This document shows, piece by piece, positions 43,260 through 52,608 of a stretch of DNA of 64,000 nt (the stretch's first letter is position 1; each line of letters starts with the position of its first letter). Source of the DNA: UBA7239 sp964509075 (lineage in GTDB: Bacteria > Pseudomonadota > Gammaproteobacteria > Pseudomonadales > UBA7239); assembly GCA_964509075.1 (NCBI GenBank), contig CAZDWC010000003.1:186001-250000 (forward strand), given 5' to 3'. The notes below the pieces were generated by a model. The model was not told where the DNA came from. It searched no databases and saw only the letters and a list, made by a program, of their open reading frames with translations. The translations under genes were made by a program, and so were the position numbers.

Positions 43260-44702
43260 CTAGATTTTCAGCATCTGCTCTTCAGTGTCAGCCAGATCGC
43301 GCAGGCGCTGTTTTATTCGCGCGCTCTGGATATTGTCATTTGCATACAATTTGAGGGCATAGTTCAGTTGCTGGCGCGCCTGATCCAGTACGCCGTTCAA
43401 CATGAAATATTCCGCTCGCGCCAGATGCACGCCGCCGACATCGCCGGCGAGACCGCGCACTTCTGCCAGTTCAAACCATACAACGGGGTTGTCCTGATGC
43501 TCTGCCAGCAAACGTTCCAGTTGGCGGATGGCCGGGCGAAACTGGTCCTGCGCTTCCAGCGCACGGGCATAGAGCAGAGTGGCGGGATAGTTGTCGGGCG
43601 TCTGCTGCAGGACAGGCTGCAACAGTCGCTGGGCAGCAGCGGGGTCTTTCTGTCCGAGCAGGATTTCCGCCTCGGCCAGTATGTACGTGAGTCGTTGCGG
43701 ATCGCTGTCACGCAGGGGTTTCAGGGTTTTCAGGGCATCGTCGAATTGGCGCAAGGCCAGTTGTGCCAGTGCCAGTCCGTAGCGGTTGGCGTCTGGGTGC
43801 GTATTCTGGCCGCTCAATTCACTCTGGAAATTGCGGGCTGCAACCGAGGGGTTTTCGGCCAGACTCAGGCGCGCGCGGGCTCGCATCAGCTGGTATTGGC
43901 GGTCGTCGCTGTTGGTATGTGGCAGGGAATATTGTTCGGCGCGGTTGCGTGTATCGGCAATGCGCTTTTCCGTTACCGGGTGAGACAGCAGGAATTCCGG
44001 TGGGCGTTCGCCCATGAAGCGCGACGCCCGCTGCATGCGTTCGAACATTGCCGGCATGGCGCGCGGATCCATGTTGCTGCCAATCAGTGTCTGCATGCCG
44101 ACGCGATCTGCTTCGGCTTCGTTTTCACGGCTGAAGCGCAATTGCGACTCGAGGTTGGCGGCCTGGGTCGCCATGATGGCGGCTACGCCGGCATCGCCAC
44201 CGCCTCCGGCCATCAGCGCCAGACCAGCCAGCAGGCCCGCCATGGTCGGTATGCTGTTCTGGCGCGATTTTTCCAGGCTGCGCACGAAATGACGTTGCGA
44301 CAAGTGGGCCAACTCGTGCGCCAGTACGGCAGCCAGTTCCTGTTCATTTTCAGCGTTGAGAAACAATCCGCTGTGCACACCGACTACACCGCCGGGAACG
44401 GCAAAGGCGTTGATAGTCGGGTTGGCTACCACTACCAGGTTGAGCCGTTTGTCATCCAGTGCCGATTGTGCTGCAAGATCTTGCAGTAAATGCTGCAGGT
44501 AATCATAGATCTGCGGGTCGCGGTCTTGGGGCACTCGGGAACGATAAAGTCGCAGCCAGGCTTGGCCAATTTCGCGCTCCTGCTGGTGCGACACAATGCC
44601 GGATTGGCTATCGCCGAGTGATGGCAGCAGCAGGGGCTGCTCTGTCTCTGCGATGGCGTTTATGGCGACAATTGTCAGCAAGATGGCGAGAAATTTCTGC
44701 AT
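43260..44702 (-). CDS. bepA: Periplasmic M48 metalloprotease/chaperone BepA
   Basis: About 480 residues from the ATG at 44702 (MQKFLAILLTIVAINAIAE), which gives a clean signal peptide; a TTG five codons upstream is possible. The zinc motif HELAH has H129 and H133, with a downstream Glu in ENEAEADRVG. A run of TPR-like helices fills residues about 270-480. BepA (YfgC) degrades or helps assemble LptD and other outer-membrane proteins. Length matches E. coli BepA (487). Confidence 0.94.
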   Translation of the reverse strand: MQKFLAILLTIVAINAIAETEQPLLLPSLGDSQSGIVSHQQEREIGQAWLRLYRSRVPQDRDPQIYDYLQHLLQDLAAQSALDDKRLNLVVVANPTINAFAVPGGVVGVHSGLFLNAENEQELAAVLAHELAHLSQRHFVRSLEKSRQNSIPTMAGLLAGLALMAGGGGDAGVAAIMATQAANLESQLRFSRENEAEADRVGMQTLIGSNMDPRAMPAMFERMQRASRFMGERPPEFLLSHPVTEKRIADTRNRAEQYSLPHTNSDDRQYQLMRARARLSLAENPSVAARNFQSELSGQNTHPDANRYGLALAQLALRQFDDALKTLKPLRDSDPQRLTYILAEAEILLGQKDPAAAQRLLQPVLQQTPDNYPATLLYARALEAQDQFRPAIRQLERLLAEHQDNPVVWFELAEVRGLAGDVGGVHLARAEYFMLNGVLDQARQQLNYALKLYANDNIQSARIKQRLRDLADTEEQMLKI

Positions 44703-44807
44703 GTCGGGACAGCGCAATCAAGAGGAAAGAGGAAAGCCGGTACTGTTGTGACAGCTGCGAGCACTGATAGATCCTAGCATTGTTTGCAGTGCGGTGACGT
44801 GAAAATA

Positions 44808-44833
44808 AAAAAAGCGGCCAATGGCCGCTTTTT
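44808..44833 (-). terminator. Rho-independent terminator after fdxA
   Basis: On the minus strand, AAAAGCGGCCATTGGCCGCTTTTTTT forms a stem with a T tract, 17 bases after the fdxA stop. It separates fdxA from the bepA upstream region. Confidence 0.93.
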
Positions 44834-44849
44834 GGCGAGAGCGCAGGGC

Positions 44850-45173
44850 TCAGCGTTGCAGCTGGGCGCGCTTGCCTGGCTTGTCCTTCCATTCTTCTGC
44901 ATCGGGAAGGGCTGGCTTCATCTCGGTGATGTTTGGCCATTGTTTGGACAATTCGGCATTCAGCTCGATGAACTCGGCCTGATCGGCGGGTACTTCATCC
45001 TCGGAATAGATGGCATTGACCGGGCACTCAGGCTCGCACAGTGCGCAGTCGATACACTCGTCAGGATGAATGACCAGGAAGTTCGGGCCTTCATAGAAGC
45101 AGTCTACCGGGCACACTTCTACGCAGTCGGTGTGCTTGCAGTTGATACAGTTTTCGCCAACAACAAAAGCCAT
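44850..45173 (-). CDS. fdxA: 7Fe (3Fe-4S/4Fe-4S) ferredoxin FdxA
   Basis: A 107-residue ferredoxin nearly identical in layout to Azotobacter FdI. Cysteines are at 9, 12, 17, 21 and 25 and at 40, 43, 46 and 50, giving one [3Fe-4S] and one [4Fe-4S] cluster. The long C-terminal extension after residue 55 (EFIELNAELSKQWPNIT) is typical of FdI. It is a small soluble electron carrier, in some relatives tied to oxidative stress control. It may be co-transcribed with the RnfB-like gene upstream. Confidence 0.97.
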   Translation of the reverse strand: MAFVVGENCINCKHTDCVEVCPVDCFYEGPNFLVIHPDECIDCALCEPECPVNAIYSEDEVPADQAEFIELNAELSKQWPNITEMKPALPDAEEWKDKPGKRAQLQR

Positions 45174-45306
45174 GAAAGTAGCTCCTACAAAAAAGCCGAG
45201 AAATCAAAGGGTAGACCAAAACAGGGGCGCCATTCTAATCAGCTTTGCTGTCAGGTGCGATAGCTGATGCATACGACAAACGCTGAGATGCCAACCCGCG
45301 CAAACT

Positions 45307-46377
45307 TCAGTTTTTGGGGGGGGCGTCCTGTAGCAGTGCTGACAGCTCCTGTTGCAGCTGCAGATACTTGCCTTGCAGGCGCTCAATATCCTGCTGCAGC
45401 AAAAGCAGCTCTTCGCCGTTGGCCGAGGCCAGTTGCTGCCTGGCGACAGCCAGTTTGTGTTCGATGGTCTGTATGCCGTTATCAAGTCGCTCACTATCGG
45501 ATTTACGGCTGCGTGCCGCCAGAATCCTGGCAACGGCATCGTGGGCGGTGCTGGCGCCAGACCGCAATTGCGCCAGCTTTTTTTCGGTTTCCTGCAGTTT
45601 GAAGCGCATGTCTTCACGGCGTGCCCGCAGCTGATCCAGCTGGCTTGAGCCTTTCTTTTCAGCTTCCCTGACCTTGGCCTCCGCGCGTTCTAGGCGTTCG
45701 CGCGCGGCAGCCAGTGCTCTTTGTAACTGTTGTTGCTGTTCCTCGTTTGAGCGCGCGGCGGTTTTCTCGTGCACAGCCTGCAGGGCGGCCTCCACGGCCA
45801 CCTGTTTGCTGATTCCGGCTGTTTTTTCATGCCAGTCGATACGCGCCTGCCGACGCTGGTCTTTCGCGGCAGAAAGTCTGGCCAGACGTTGGTTGCGCTG
45901 CTGGAAACGTTGTCGCGACAGTACGGCCTTGGTCTGTATCACCTCAGGTGTCGGATGTTGGTCGCGGGCGGGCACCATGTCGATGCAATCGACCGGGCAG
46001 GGTGCTACGCACAGGTCGCAGCCGGTGCAGATGTCGCTGATCACCGTGTGCATCAGTTTGGCCGCGCCGATGATGGCATCCACAGGGCAGGCCTGTATGC
46101 ACTTGGTGCAGCCGATACACTCGGCTTCCCGGATAAAAGCCACCTTGAGTTCTTCGGATTCCTCGCCGTGCGAGGAGTCGAGTGGTATCTCGGGCCGGTG
46201 CAGCAGAGCGGCCAGCTGCCGGATGCCGGCCTGTCCGCCGGGAGGGCATTTGTTGATATTGTCTCCGGCGGCCATGGCTTCGGCGTAGGGACGACAGCCC
46301 TGGTAGCCACATTTGGTGCACTGCGTTTGTGGCAGGATGGCATCAATCTGCTCAACCAGCGGTATCAGTTCAGTCAC
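45307..46377 (-). CDS. Orphan RnfB-like iron-sulfur protein with C-terminal coiled coil
   Basis: A 356-residue protein. Residues 8-50 match the RnfB Fe-S domain (C20, C23, C28, C44), and two ferredoxin motifs follow (C87/90/93/97 and C117/120/123/127). It lacks the N-terminal membrane anchor of true RnfB, so it is probably soluble. Residues about 150-345 are Gln/Arg/Glu/Ala-rich and heptad-like, predicting a long coiled coil. No rnfA, C, D, G or E genes are near, so it is not part of an Rnf complex here. Its 3' end contains eight C in a row (GGGGGGGG at 45316-45323 on the plus strand), which encodes the Pro-Pro of DAPPKN and could slip. It may pass electrons with FdxA next door. Confidence 0.85.
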   Translation of the reverse strand: MTELIPLVEQIDAILPQTQCTKCGYQGCRPYAEAMAAGDNINKCPPGGQAGIRQLAALLHRPEIPLDSSHGEESEELKVAFIREAECIGCTKCIQACPVDAIIGAAKLMHTVISDICTGCDLCVAPCPVDCIDMVPARDQHPTPEVIQTKAVLSRQRFQQRNQRLARLSAAKDQRRQARIDWHEKTAGISKQVAVEAALQAVHEKTAARSNEEQQQQLQRALAAARERLERAEAKVREAEKKGSSQLDQLRARREDMRFKLQETEKKLAQLRSGASTAHDAVARILAARSRKSDSERLDNGIQTIEHKLAVARQQLASANGEELLLLQQDIERLQGKYLQLQQELSALLQDAPPKN

Positions 46378-46386
46378 AGGGCTCTC

Positions 46387-47118
46387 CTATGGCAACCGGA
46401 ATTTGCTGCTCAGCCGGCCAATGGCCACGTGCACGGCAGTTTCGACACGCAGTATGCGCGAGCCGAGCCACAGCGGCTGACAACCGGCAGTCAGCAATTG
46501 CTGACGTTCGATTTCGCTGAAGCCACCTTCAGGGCCAATGGCCAGCGCCAGTAATTGGTCGCCCGCACAGGGGGCTATATCGGCCCCGGGAGAAAAGGGA
46601 TCGGCCAGGACGCCGGTGTGTGTGTGCAGTATTTCCGGTAAAACGTCGTGCAGCAGTGTGTTGAAGCGGCGATGATAGTGAATGTTTGGTAGCAAGGTGT
46701 CACGCGCCTGCGACAGGCCTTCATGGAGCTTGTTTTCTACATAGGCAGGTGCCAGTGATGGTGTTTGCCAGTAACTTTTTTCCACCTTGTCACTCTGGAA
46801 CAGATGGATGTCTTTCACGCCGAGGCTGGTGACGTCACGCAGCAGTCTGCCCAGCATCTTGGGGCGGGGCAGGGCCAGCAGCAGGGTTATTGGCAGTGGC
46901 GCTGGTGGTGGAGAATCGAGTGTGACATCCAGCAGCAAGCACTCTGTATCCAGAGACAGTATTTTTGCATACCCCAGTTTGTCATTGAGCAGGCCGATAC
47001 GCAGGCTGTCGCCGACGCTGCTTTTCAACACCTGGCGAACGTGGCGCGCGCGCTCACCATCAAGGCGGCAGCGCGTGGCATCGAGGAAATCCGTTTTTTG
47101 CAGTAAGAGAATGTTCAC
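46387..47118 (-). CDS. rsmE: 16S rRNA m3U1498 methyltransferase RsmE
   Basis: A 243-residue SPOUT-fold enzyme of the normal length. Residues 1-70 are the PUA-like RNA-binding domain (RARHVRQVLK). The knotted methyltransferase domain has LLLALPRPKMLGRLLRDVTSLG, AIGPEGGFSEIE and LGSRILRVETA. It methylates U1498 of 16S rRNA. It is transcribed just upstream of the RnfB-like gene, nine bases apart. Confidence 0.96.
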   Translation of the reverse strand: MNILLLQKTDFLDATRCRLDGERARHVRQVLKSSVGDSLRIGLLNDKLGYAKILSLDTECLLLDVTLDSPPPAPLPITLLLALPRPKMLGRLLRDVTSLGVKDIHLFQSDKVEKSYWQTPSLAPAYVENKLHEGLSQARDTLLPNIHYHRRFNTLLHDVLPEILHTHTGVLADPFSPGADIAPCAGDQLLALAIGPEGGFSEIERQQLLTAGCQPLWLGSRILRVETAVHVAIGRLSSKFRLP

Positions 47119-47262
47119 GGCCGCACAGCTTCAACATTGAGTGCTTGAAATCCTCATACCAGACCTAGATAATCGGCCTAGTCTTCGGATTATTAAGAAA
47201 AAAACGCCTTGGCATCATATCATGGCAGGGCAGCGACAACGGCAATTCATCGGGGCTCCAGC

Positions 47263-48960
47263 GTGTCTGATCATCGTGCAGTCAATCTCACTTCCCTGAA
47301 TATCGTCAAGACCGAGTTCCTGGCAACTATCCAGCAGGCCACCAATCAGCTTGAGCAGTTCATCACAGCGCGCGATCGCCAGGATTTGCTGCAGGGCTGT
47401 CTGGAGCATCTGCAACAGATTCATGGCGTCATGCGCGTGGTGCAGCTCAGCGGTGCCGATTTGCTGGCGGCGGAAATGGTGGCGGCACTGCAAACCGTGC
47501 CGACCGGTGCAGACCAGTCTTATGACGATCTGCTGGCGGCGTTGAGTTCGTCAGCCTTTGTTTTGGCGCGTTACTTTGAATACGCGCAGCAGTATGAGCG
47601 GTCACTGCCTGTGTTGCTGGTGCCTTTCATCAACGAGTTGCGTGCCGCACATCAGGCGCCATTGTTGCCGGAAAGCAGCTTCATGCAGATGAATGCCGCC
47701 GCCGAGCGCCCGGCTGCAGCCGGCGCAGTTGCGTTTTCCGTTGATGCTGCACGTCGTTTTCGTCACATGTACCAGGTTGGCTTGCTGGGCGTATTGCAGG
47801 GCCAGAATGCCGATTACTCGTTGGGCCTGATGCAACGCGCGCTTGAACGCAGTGATTCCATTTGTGCAGGTGCAGCATTTGCCAAATTGCTGTGGGCCGC
47901 TGCCGTGGCGATGTCAGCTATTCGTGAACAGAAGCTGGCGTTGCCAGTGCTGCGCAAGCGGTTGTTTTCAGCCGTGGATCGCCAGTTGAAGCAGCTGGTC
48001 AAGCAGGGGGATGCATTCCTGGCAACAGCGGTTGATGAAATGCTGTTGCGCGAGCTGGTATATATCGCCACGGTTTCGGGTTCAGAGTCAGACAAGGTGC
48101 GCCAGTTGCGCAGCACCTTTGCCGTGATGCCGCTGGGTTACACAGAAGCTGAAGTAGAAGAAGAATTGAATAACCTGCGCGGTCCGGGTTTGTCTACGGT
48201 GCAATCGGTTGCAGAAGTGATACGCGAAGAATTGCGTGCCAGCAAGAACGCACTGGAAGTTGCTGCGCAAGGTGGCAGTGATATTGTTTCAATGTATGCG
48301 GAGATGATTGCCTCCCTGACCAAGGTTGCAGATATTCTTGCGGTTGTTGGTTTGCACTCTGCCGGACAGGTCTTACGCGATCAGGTGGGTAAATTGCAGC
48401 AGTGGCAGGAACAGAATCATGCCGCCGATGGTGGCGAGCTGGTAGACGTGGCGGATACCTTGCTCTACATCGAAAGCACGGTTTCTGCGCTGCAGAACCT
48501 GAATCTTTCACAAGCGAAGCTCGCAGAAACCAATGCGCTGGACAAGTCGCAGGTCATTGCGCAGAGCCAGCTTGCCGAAGCCGAAAAAGTTGTGCTGGAT
48601 GAAGCGCAGGCCGGCTTGGCACTGATCAAGCGCGCATTGGCGTCTTATGCCGAATCCGGATTTGATCCGAACCACATTGCCAATCTGGGCAAAAGTCTCA
48701 ATAGCGTGCGCGGTGGGCTCATCCTGCTCAACATGCCGCGCGCTGCAAAAGTGACGGAAGCTTGCGTGCAGTTTGTCGAAGGGCATCTGCTCAAGGGTGA
48801 GGCCAGTGGTGCCATCCAGCAATTGCTGGAGACCTTTGCTGATGCGGTCATGAGTCTTGAATATTTTCTTGAGGCCTACATGGCTGTTCACAAGCAGGAT
48901 GATTCCATACTGGAAGTGGCGGAAGAAAGTGTGAAAGCGCTGGGATATGCCGTGCATTGA
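47263..48960 (+). CDS. fimL: FimL-like protein (ChpA N-terminal homologue)
   Basis: About 565 residues from a GTG at 47263 (MSDHRAVNLTSLN); a TTG 18 codons upstream is the alternative. The region LNIVKTEFLATIQQATNQL ... LQQIHGVMRVVQLSGADLLAAEM resembles the N-terminal domain of ChpA/PilL, the twitching-motility chemosensory kinase. No kinase, receiver or complete Hpt site follows, as in Pseudomonas FimL, which is of similar length. FimL acts with FimV and PilG to raise cAMP and type IV pilus function. No chp or pil genes are nearby. It is all helical by composition, with no TM segment. Confidence 0.75.
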   Translation: MSDHRAVNLTSLNIVKTEFLATIQQATNQLEQFITARDRQDLLQGCLEHLQQIHGVMRVVQLSGADLLAAEMVAALQTVPTGADQSYDDLLAALSSSAFVLARYFEYAQQYERSLPVLLVPFINELRAAHQAPLLPESSFMQMNAAAERPAAAGAVAFSVDAARRFRHMYQVGLLGVLQGQNADYSLGLMQRALERSDSICAGAAFAKLLWAAAVAMSAIREQKLALPVLRKRLFSAVDRQLKQLVKQGDAFLATAVDEMLLRELVYIATVSGSESDKVRQLRSTFAVMPLGYTEAEVEEELNNLRGPGLSTVQSVAEVIREELRASKNALEVAAQGGSDIVSMYAEMIASLTKVADILAVVGLHSAGQVLRDQVGKLQQWQEQNHAADGGELVDVADTLLYIESTVSALQNLNLSQAKLAETNALDKSQVIAQSQLAEAEKVVLDEAQAGLALIKRALASYAESGFDPNHIANLGKSLNSVRGGLILLNMPRAAKVTEACVQFVEGHLLKGEASGAIQQLLETFADAVMSLEYFLEAYMAVHKQDDSILEVAEESVKALGYAVH

Positions 48961-49008
48961 TCTTTTAGTGATTTTCGCAGACTAAACAGGGTAGAGAGGA
49001 GCATCGTC

Positions 49009-49656
49009 ATGGTTTATCAGGTTCTGGCAGCTGTTGTTGCATTGGTCGCCTTGCTGACGCTCTTTGTCGCTTTCAAGGCGTTGTCGGGTCGCGACTGGAT
49101 TACCGGTTTTCTGCGTGGCAGTGTGGGTCTGCTGGCACTGGCAGCTACTCTGGTTCTGGCTTTTTCTGTTCAGGATATTTTTACTTTTCGCACTGCCGAG
49201 CAGGAACGCACATTGGTGACATTGAGTTTCCGGGAGCAGGAACCTCATATGTTTCAGGTTGATATGCAGGAGATGAATGGTGATTTGCGAACCGTGAATC
49301 TACAAGGCGAACAGTGGCAGCTGAATGTGCGCATGCTGAAGTGGACACCGCTGTTTACTGCAATGGGTTTTCGCAGCGGTTATCGCTTTGACAGTATCCA
49401 GGGGCGCTATCTGGTGATGGAAATGGACAAGCTGGTGACGCAGGTGCCGGAAGCATTGTCGGTCAGTGAATATGTCGATGTCTGGCGGTTTCTCAGTGAC
49501 AAGTCTGAGCGTTTTTCATCGGTGCAGGCATTGATGGTCAGCCCGGGATTCATCCCCATGGCGGATGGCGCCATGTTTGAAGTCGCATTGTCTGGCAGCA
49601 ACCTGACGGCAAAACCCTTGAACGATGCTGCAAAAGCAGCAATGGCGCACTGGTAA
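49009..49656 (+). CDS. Two-TM inner membrane protein of unknown function
   Basis: A 215-residue protein that I do not recognise as a characterised family. TM helices are likely at about residues 3-22 and 34-55. The rest (60-215) is a soluble domain on the periplasmic or cytoplasmic side, with repeated short beta-like segments (LVTLSFREQEP, LNVRMLKWTP). Similar proteins next to sohB/fimL are sometimes labelled multidrug-efflux-related, but nothing here supports transport. GAGAGGAG is a strong ribosome site. It lies between fimL and sohB in the same orientation, 48 and 58 bases away. Confidence 0.8.
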   Translation: MVYQVLAAVVALVALLTLFVAFKALSGRDWITGFLRGSVGLLALAATLVLAFSVQDIFTFRTAEQERTLVTLSFREQEPHMFQVDMQEMNGDLRTVNLQGEQWQLNVRMLKWTPLFTAMGFRSGYRFDSIQGRYLVMEMDKLVTQVPEALSVSEYVDVWRFLSDKSERFSSVQALMVSPGFIPMADGAMFEVALSGSNLTAKPLNDAAKAAMAHW

Positions 49657-49714
49657 AGCAGGCGGTATCGCCTCGCCTTTCGATTTTTCCTATTCGATTT
49701 CTCTGGAGTATCCG

Positions 49715-50776
49715 GTGCAGTTTCTTGCTGAGTACGGCATTTTCCTTGCCAAAACCGTCACCTTGATTGGCGGTCTGGTGTTCCTGATTGTCACCGTAGT
49801 GGGCGCTGGTCAGCGTTTCAAGAAGCTTGAAAAGCAGGGTCATATCGAGGTCACCAGTCTCAATGACAAATACCGTGACATGGCCGATGCACTTCAGGCC
49901 AGTGTGCTCAGCGAGGCCGAGTACAGTGCGTATTGCAAAGCGGAAAAGAAAGCGCAGAAAGCCAAGGATAAGCAGCAGAAGCAACAACTGAAGTCAGGAG
50001 CTGAGCCAGGTGCTGAATCGCGTGTTTTTGTGGTTGATTTTGTCGGCGATATCCGCGCCTCCGCCTGCGAGGCGTTGGCTGAACAAGTGACTGCGATTCT
50101 GACGCAGGCTAATGAGCGTGATGAAGTGGTGGTGCGACTGGAAAGTTCCGGCGGCATGGTGCACAGCTATGGTCTGGCCGCTTCACAGTTGCAACGCATT
50201 CGCGATCGCGCGATTCCGCTGACCGTATGTGTAGACAAGGTGGCTGCTAGTGGCGGTTACATGATGGCCTGCATTGCCAACCGTTTGCTGGCTGCGCCTT
50301 TTGCAATACTGGGTTCTATTGGCGTTGTGGCGCAACTACCCAATGTGCATCGTTTATTGAAGAAACACGATGTTGACTATGAAATGCTCACGGCGGGCGA
50401 GTACAAGCGCACACTGACTGTTTTTGGCGAAAATACTGACAAGGCCCGACAGAAATTCCAGCAGGAAATCGATGAAACCCACGATCTGTTCAAATCCTTT
50501 GTGGGAGAGCATCGGCCACAGCTGGATATGGCGTCGGTGGCGACCGGTGAAGTCTGGTTTGGCCGGCAAGCCTTGGGCAAGGGGTTGATTGATGGCATCC
50601 AGACCAGCGACGATTATCTGTTCACTCGCCACAAGGAGGCCGCGCTGTATCGCGTGGAGTGGGTAGAGAAACACAGTATTGGCGAGCGTCTGGGCCTGGC
50701 AGCCGAAGCTGTGAGCGAGAGGGTGCTGCTGCGTTGGCTGGACAAGCTCGGGGATCGCAGTACCTTCTTCCGCTAG
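49715..50776 (+). CDS. sohB: Inner-membrane peptidase SohB
   Basis: About 353 residues (E. coli 349) from a GTG preceded by GGAG at six bases; the frame is open earlier but overlaps the previous gene. One TM helix (residues 14-30) is followed by a charged coiled region (about 35-95). The S49 protease domain has VVDFVGDI, RLESSGGMVHSYG, the catalytic serine S179 in DKVAASGGYMMA and a likely lysine in LTAGEYKRTL. SohB was found as a suppressor of htrA loss; it digests peptides in or at the membrane. Confidence 0.94.
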   Translation: MQFLAEYGIFLAKTVTLIGGLVFLIVTVVGAGQRFKKLEKQGHIEVTSLNDKYRDMADALQASVLSEAEYSAYCKAEKKAQKAKDKQQKQQLKSGAEPGAESRVFVVDFVGDIRASACEALAEQVTAILTQANERDEVVVRLESSGGMVHSYGLAASQLQRIRDRAIPLTVCVDKVAASGGYMMACIANRLLAAPFAILGSIGVVAQLPNVHRLLKKHDVDYEMLTAGEYKRTLTVFGENTDKARQKFQQEIDETHDLFKSFVGEHRPQLDMASVATGEVWFGRQALGKGLIDGIQTSDDYLFTRHKEAALYRVEWVEKHSIGERLGLAAEAVSERVLLRWLDKLGDRSTFFR

Positions 50777-50882
50777 TCCCCAGACGTACTGCCACGAACT
50801 CGGGTTTGCGTGCTACAGTTTTGAACAGGGCAGGTGGGCTAGGGTCTGCCGTCACATTACAAGAATCAGATAGGGCTGGGTT

Positions 50883-52559
50883 ATGGAACAATTGAGTGGT
50901 CTCGATGCCATGTTTGTGCACGCCGAGTTGCATGGTTTGCCCATGCACATCTCGTCGCTGTCCATCTACGATCCCTCCAGCGTTGAAGGCGGTGTTGAAT
51001 TCCGCCAGATCATTGACCTGTTCGAAAGGAAAGTGCAGCGCAATGTGCCTATCCTGCGCTACAAACTCATGCAGGTGCCGTTCAATCTGGACCAGCCCTA
51101 TTGGATCGAGGACAGCAATTTCGACATGGTCTACCATGTGCGCCACATTGCGCTGCCCAAGCCCGGCAACTGGCAGAAACTGTGCTCGCTGGCCGCCAAT
51201 CTGCATGCCCAGCCATTGAATCGCGACCGCCCCTTGTGGGAGGCCTACATCATTGATGGTCTCGACAATATTGAAGATATCCCTCCCGGCTCCTTTGCCA
51301 TATTCCTCAAGGTGCATCACGCCATCATGGATGGTCGCACTGGTATGGCTATCTACAATAACCTGCACACCCTGAGCGCCCAGCCGCATTGCCTGCTGGA
51401 CGACAAGTCGGCGCAGGAAGACAGCAAATTCATCGAACACGTGCCGGATCTCAATACGCCACGCCTGTTGTTGCGCGCCTTGGGCAACAACCTGCACAAG
51501 GGCGCAGGATTGATGCGCATGCTGGGCCGTTCTGTCGGCCTCTACAGCCAGATACAGTTGGCTTTGCGCACCAAGGAACTCAAACAGCTGCACAAACCCA
51601 AAACCCGCTTCAACGGGCAGATTTCACCCCGTCGCGTGGTCGATCGCATCCGGTTGCCACTGGTAGACATCAAGGTCATCAAGGCCATGTTTGTTGATGA
51701 GACAATCAATGATGTCGCCATGACGATTGTCAGTGGTGCCTTGCGTCGCTATCTGCAAGCCAAGGACGAACTGCCGGATGACTCGCTGGTTGCCGCCGTA
51801 CCGATTGATGTGCGCAGCAAGGATGACGACCACATCAATGGCAATCGCATCAATATCACCAATATTTCCTTGCGTACCGATATTGTCGATCCTCTGGAGC
51901 GTCTGCGTGCAGTTCACAAAGAGGCGCAGGCCGGCAAGGCCTATGCGAATACCCTAGGCAAGGGCATTCTCAATGAGGCTCTGGATAATCTGTATCCCGG
52001 ACTGTTGTCGTGGGGCGTGCGGACGGCGGTGGAGTCAGGCCTGCTGGACAAGTTTCCACCTGCAAACAACACCGTGATCACCAACGTGCCGGGTGCGCCG
52101 GTGCCGCTGTATCTCTGCGGTGCCAAGATGATTGACTCCTTCGGCATGGGGCCTTTAATCCCGAATACCGCCTTGTTTCATACCATTTCCAGTACTTATG
52201 ACTTCCTGACCATCGCCTTTACTGCCGATCGCCAGAAAATGGCCGACCCTGATTTCTACGTGCAGTGTCTGGAAGAATCATTTGTCGAATTGTTGGATGC
52301 AGTGAAGGCGGAACAGGAAGCCCGACTTGCTGCGGCGACTGCGGCTGTGGGCAGTGACGCGGCACCTGTGCGTAAGGCGCGCCGCCGTTCTGGATCCAAT
52401 CGCATCAAGCCGAGCACAGTGCCGGTGGAAAAAGTGGTAAACGTGATTCGCGCGGAAACGGTTGTGGCAAGGGAACGCGAAAAAACTGCGGAAAATAATG
52501 AAGCTGCCGCAGAAAAGATTGCAAACCAGACGATGCTGGTTCAACCGCGCCAGGTTTAG
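50883..52559 (+). CDS. Wax ester synthase/diacylglycerol acyltransferase (WS/DGAT)
   Basis: A 558-residue acyltransferase. The active-site motif HHxxxDG is present as H145-H146-AIM-D150-G151. The start MEQLSGLDAMFVHAE and the C-terminal NVPGAPVPLYLCGAKM stretch are diagnostic. It joins fatty acyl-CoA to long-chain alcohols or diacylglycerol for storage lipids. A basic, Ala/Glu-rich tail of about 100 residues (after about 460) is longer than in AtfA of Acinetobacter (458 aa) and looks disordered. Neighbouring hydrolase and phasin genes support a storage function. Confidence 0.95.
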   Translation: MEQLSGLDAMFVHAELHGLPMHISSLSIYDPSSVEGGVEFRQIIDLFERKVQRNVPILRYKLMQVPFNLDQPYWIEDSNFDMVYHVRHIALPKPGNWQKLCSLAANLHAQPLNRDRPLWEAYIIDGLDNIEDIPPGSFAIFLKVHHAIMDGRTGMAIYNNLHTLSAQPHCLLDDKSAQEDSKFIEHVPDLNTPRLLLRALGNNLHKGAGLMRMLGRSVGLYSQIQLALRTKELKQLHKPKTRFNGQISPRRVVDRIRLPLVDIKVIKAMFVDETINDVAMTIVSGALRRYLQAKDELPDDSLVAAVPIDVRSKDDDHINGNRINITNISLRTDIVDPLERLRAVHKEAQAGKAYANTLGKGILNEALDNLYPGLLSWGVRTAVESGLLDKFPPANNTVITNVPGAPVPLYLCGAKMIDSFGMGPLIPNTALFHTISSTYDFLTIAFTADRQKMADPDFYVQCLEESFVELLDAVKAEQEARLAAATAAVGSDAAPVRKARRRSGSNRIKPSTVPVEKVVNVIRAETVVAREREKTAENNEAAAEKIANQTMLVQPRQV

Positions 52560-52608
52560 GGATTACAAGTTTTGCCGAAAGCTGCGGACTGAAGCGGGCG
52601 GTATCGCT

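Noticed and set aside
45307..46377. Subunit B of a complete Rnf complex
   Set aside because: No other rnf genes are in the window and the N-terminal membrane anchor is absent.
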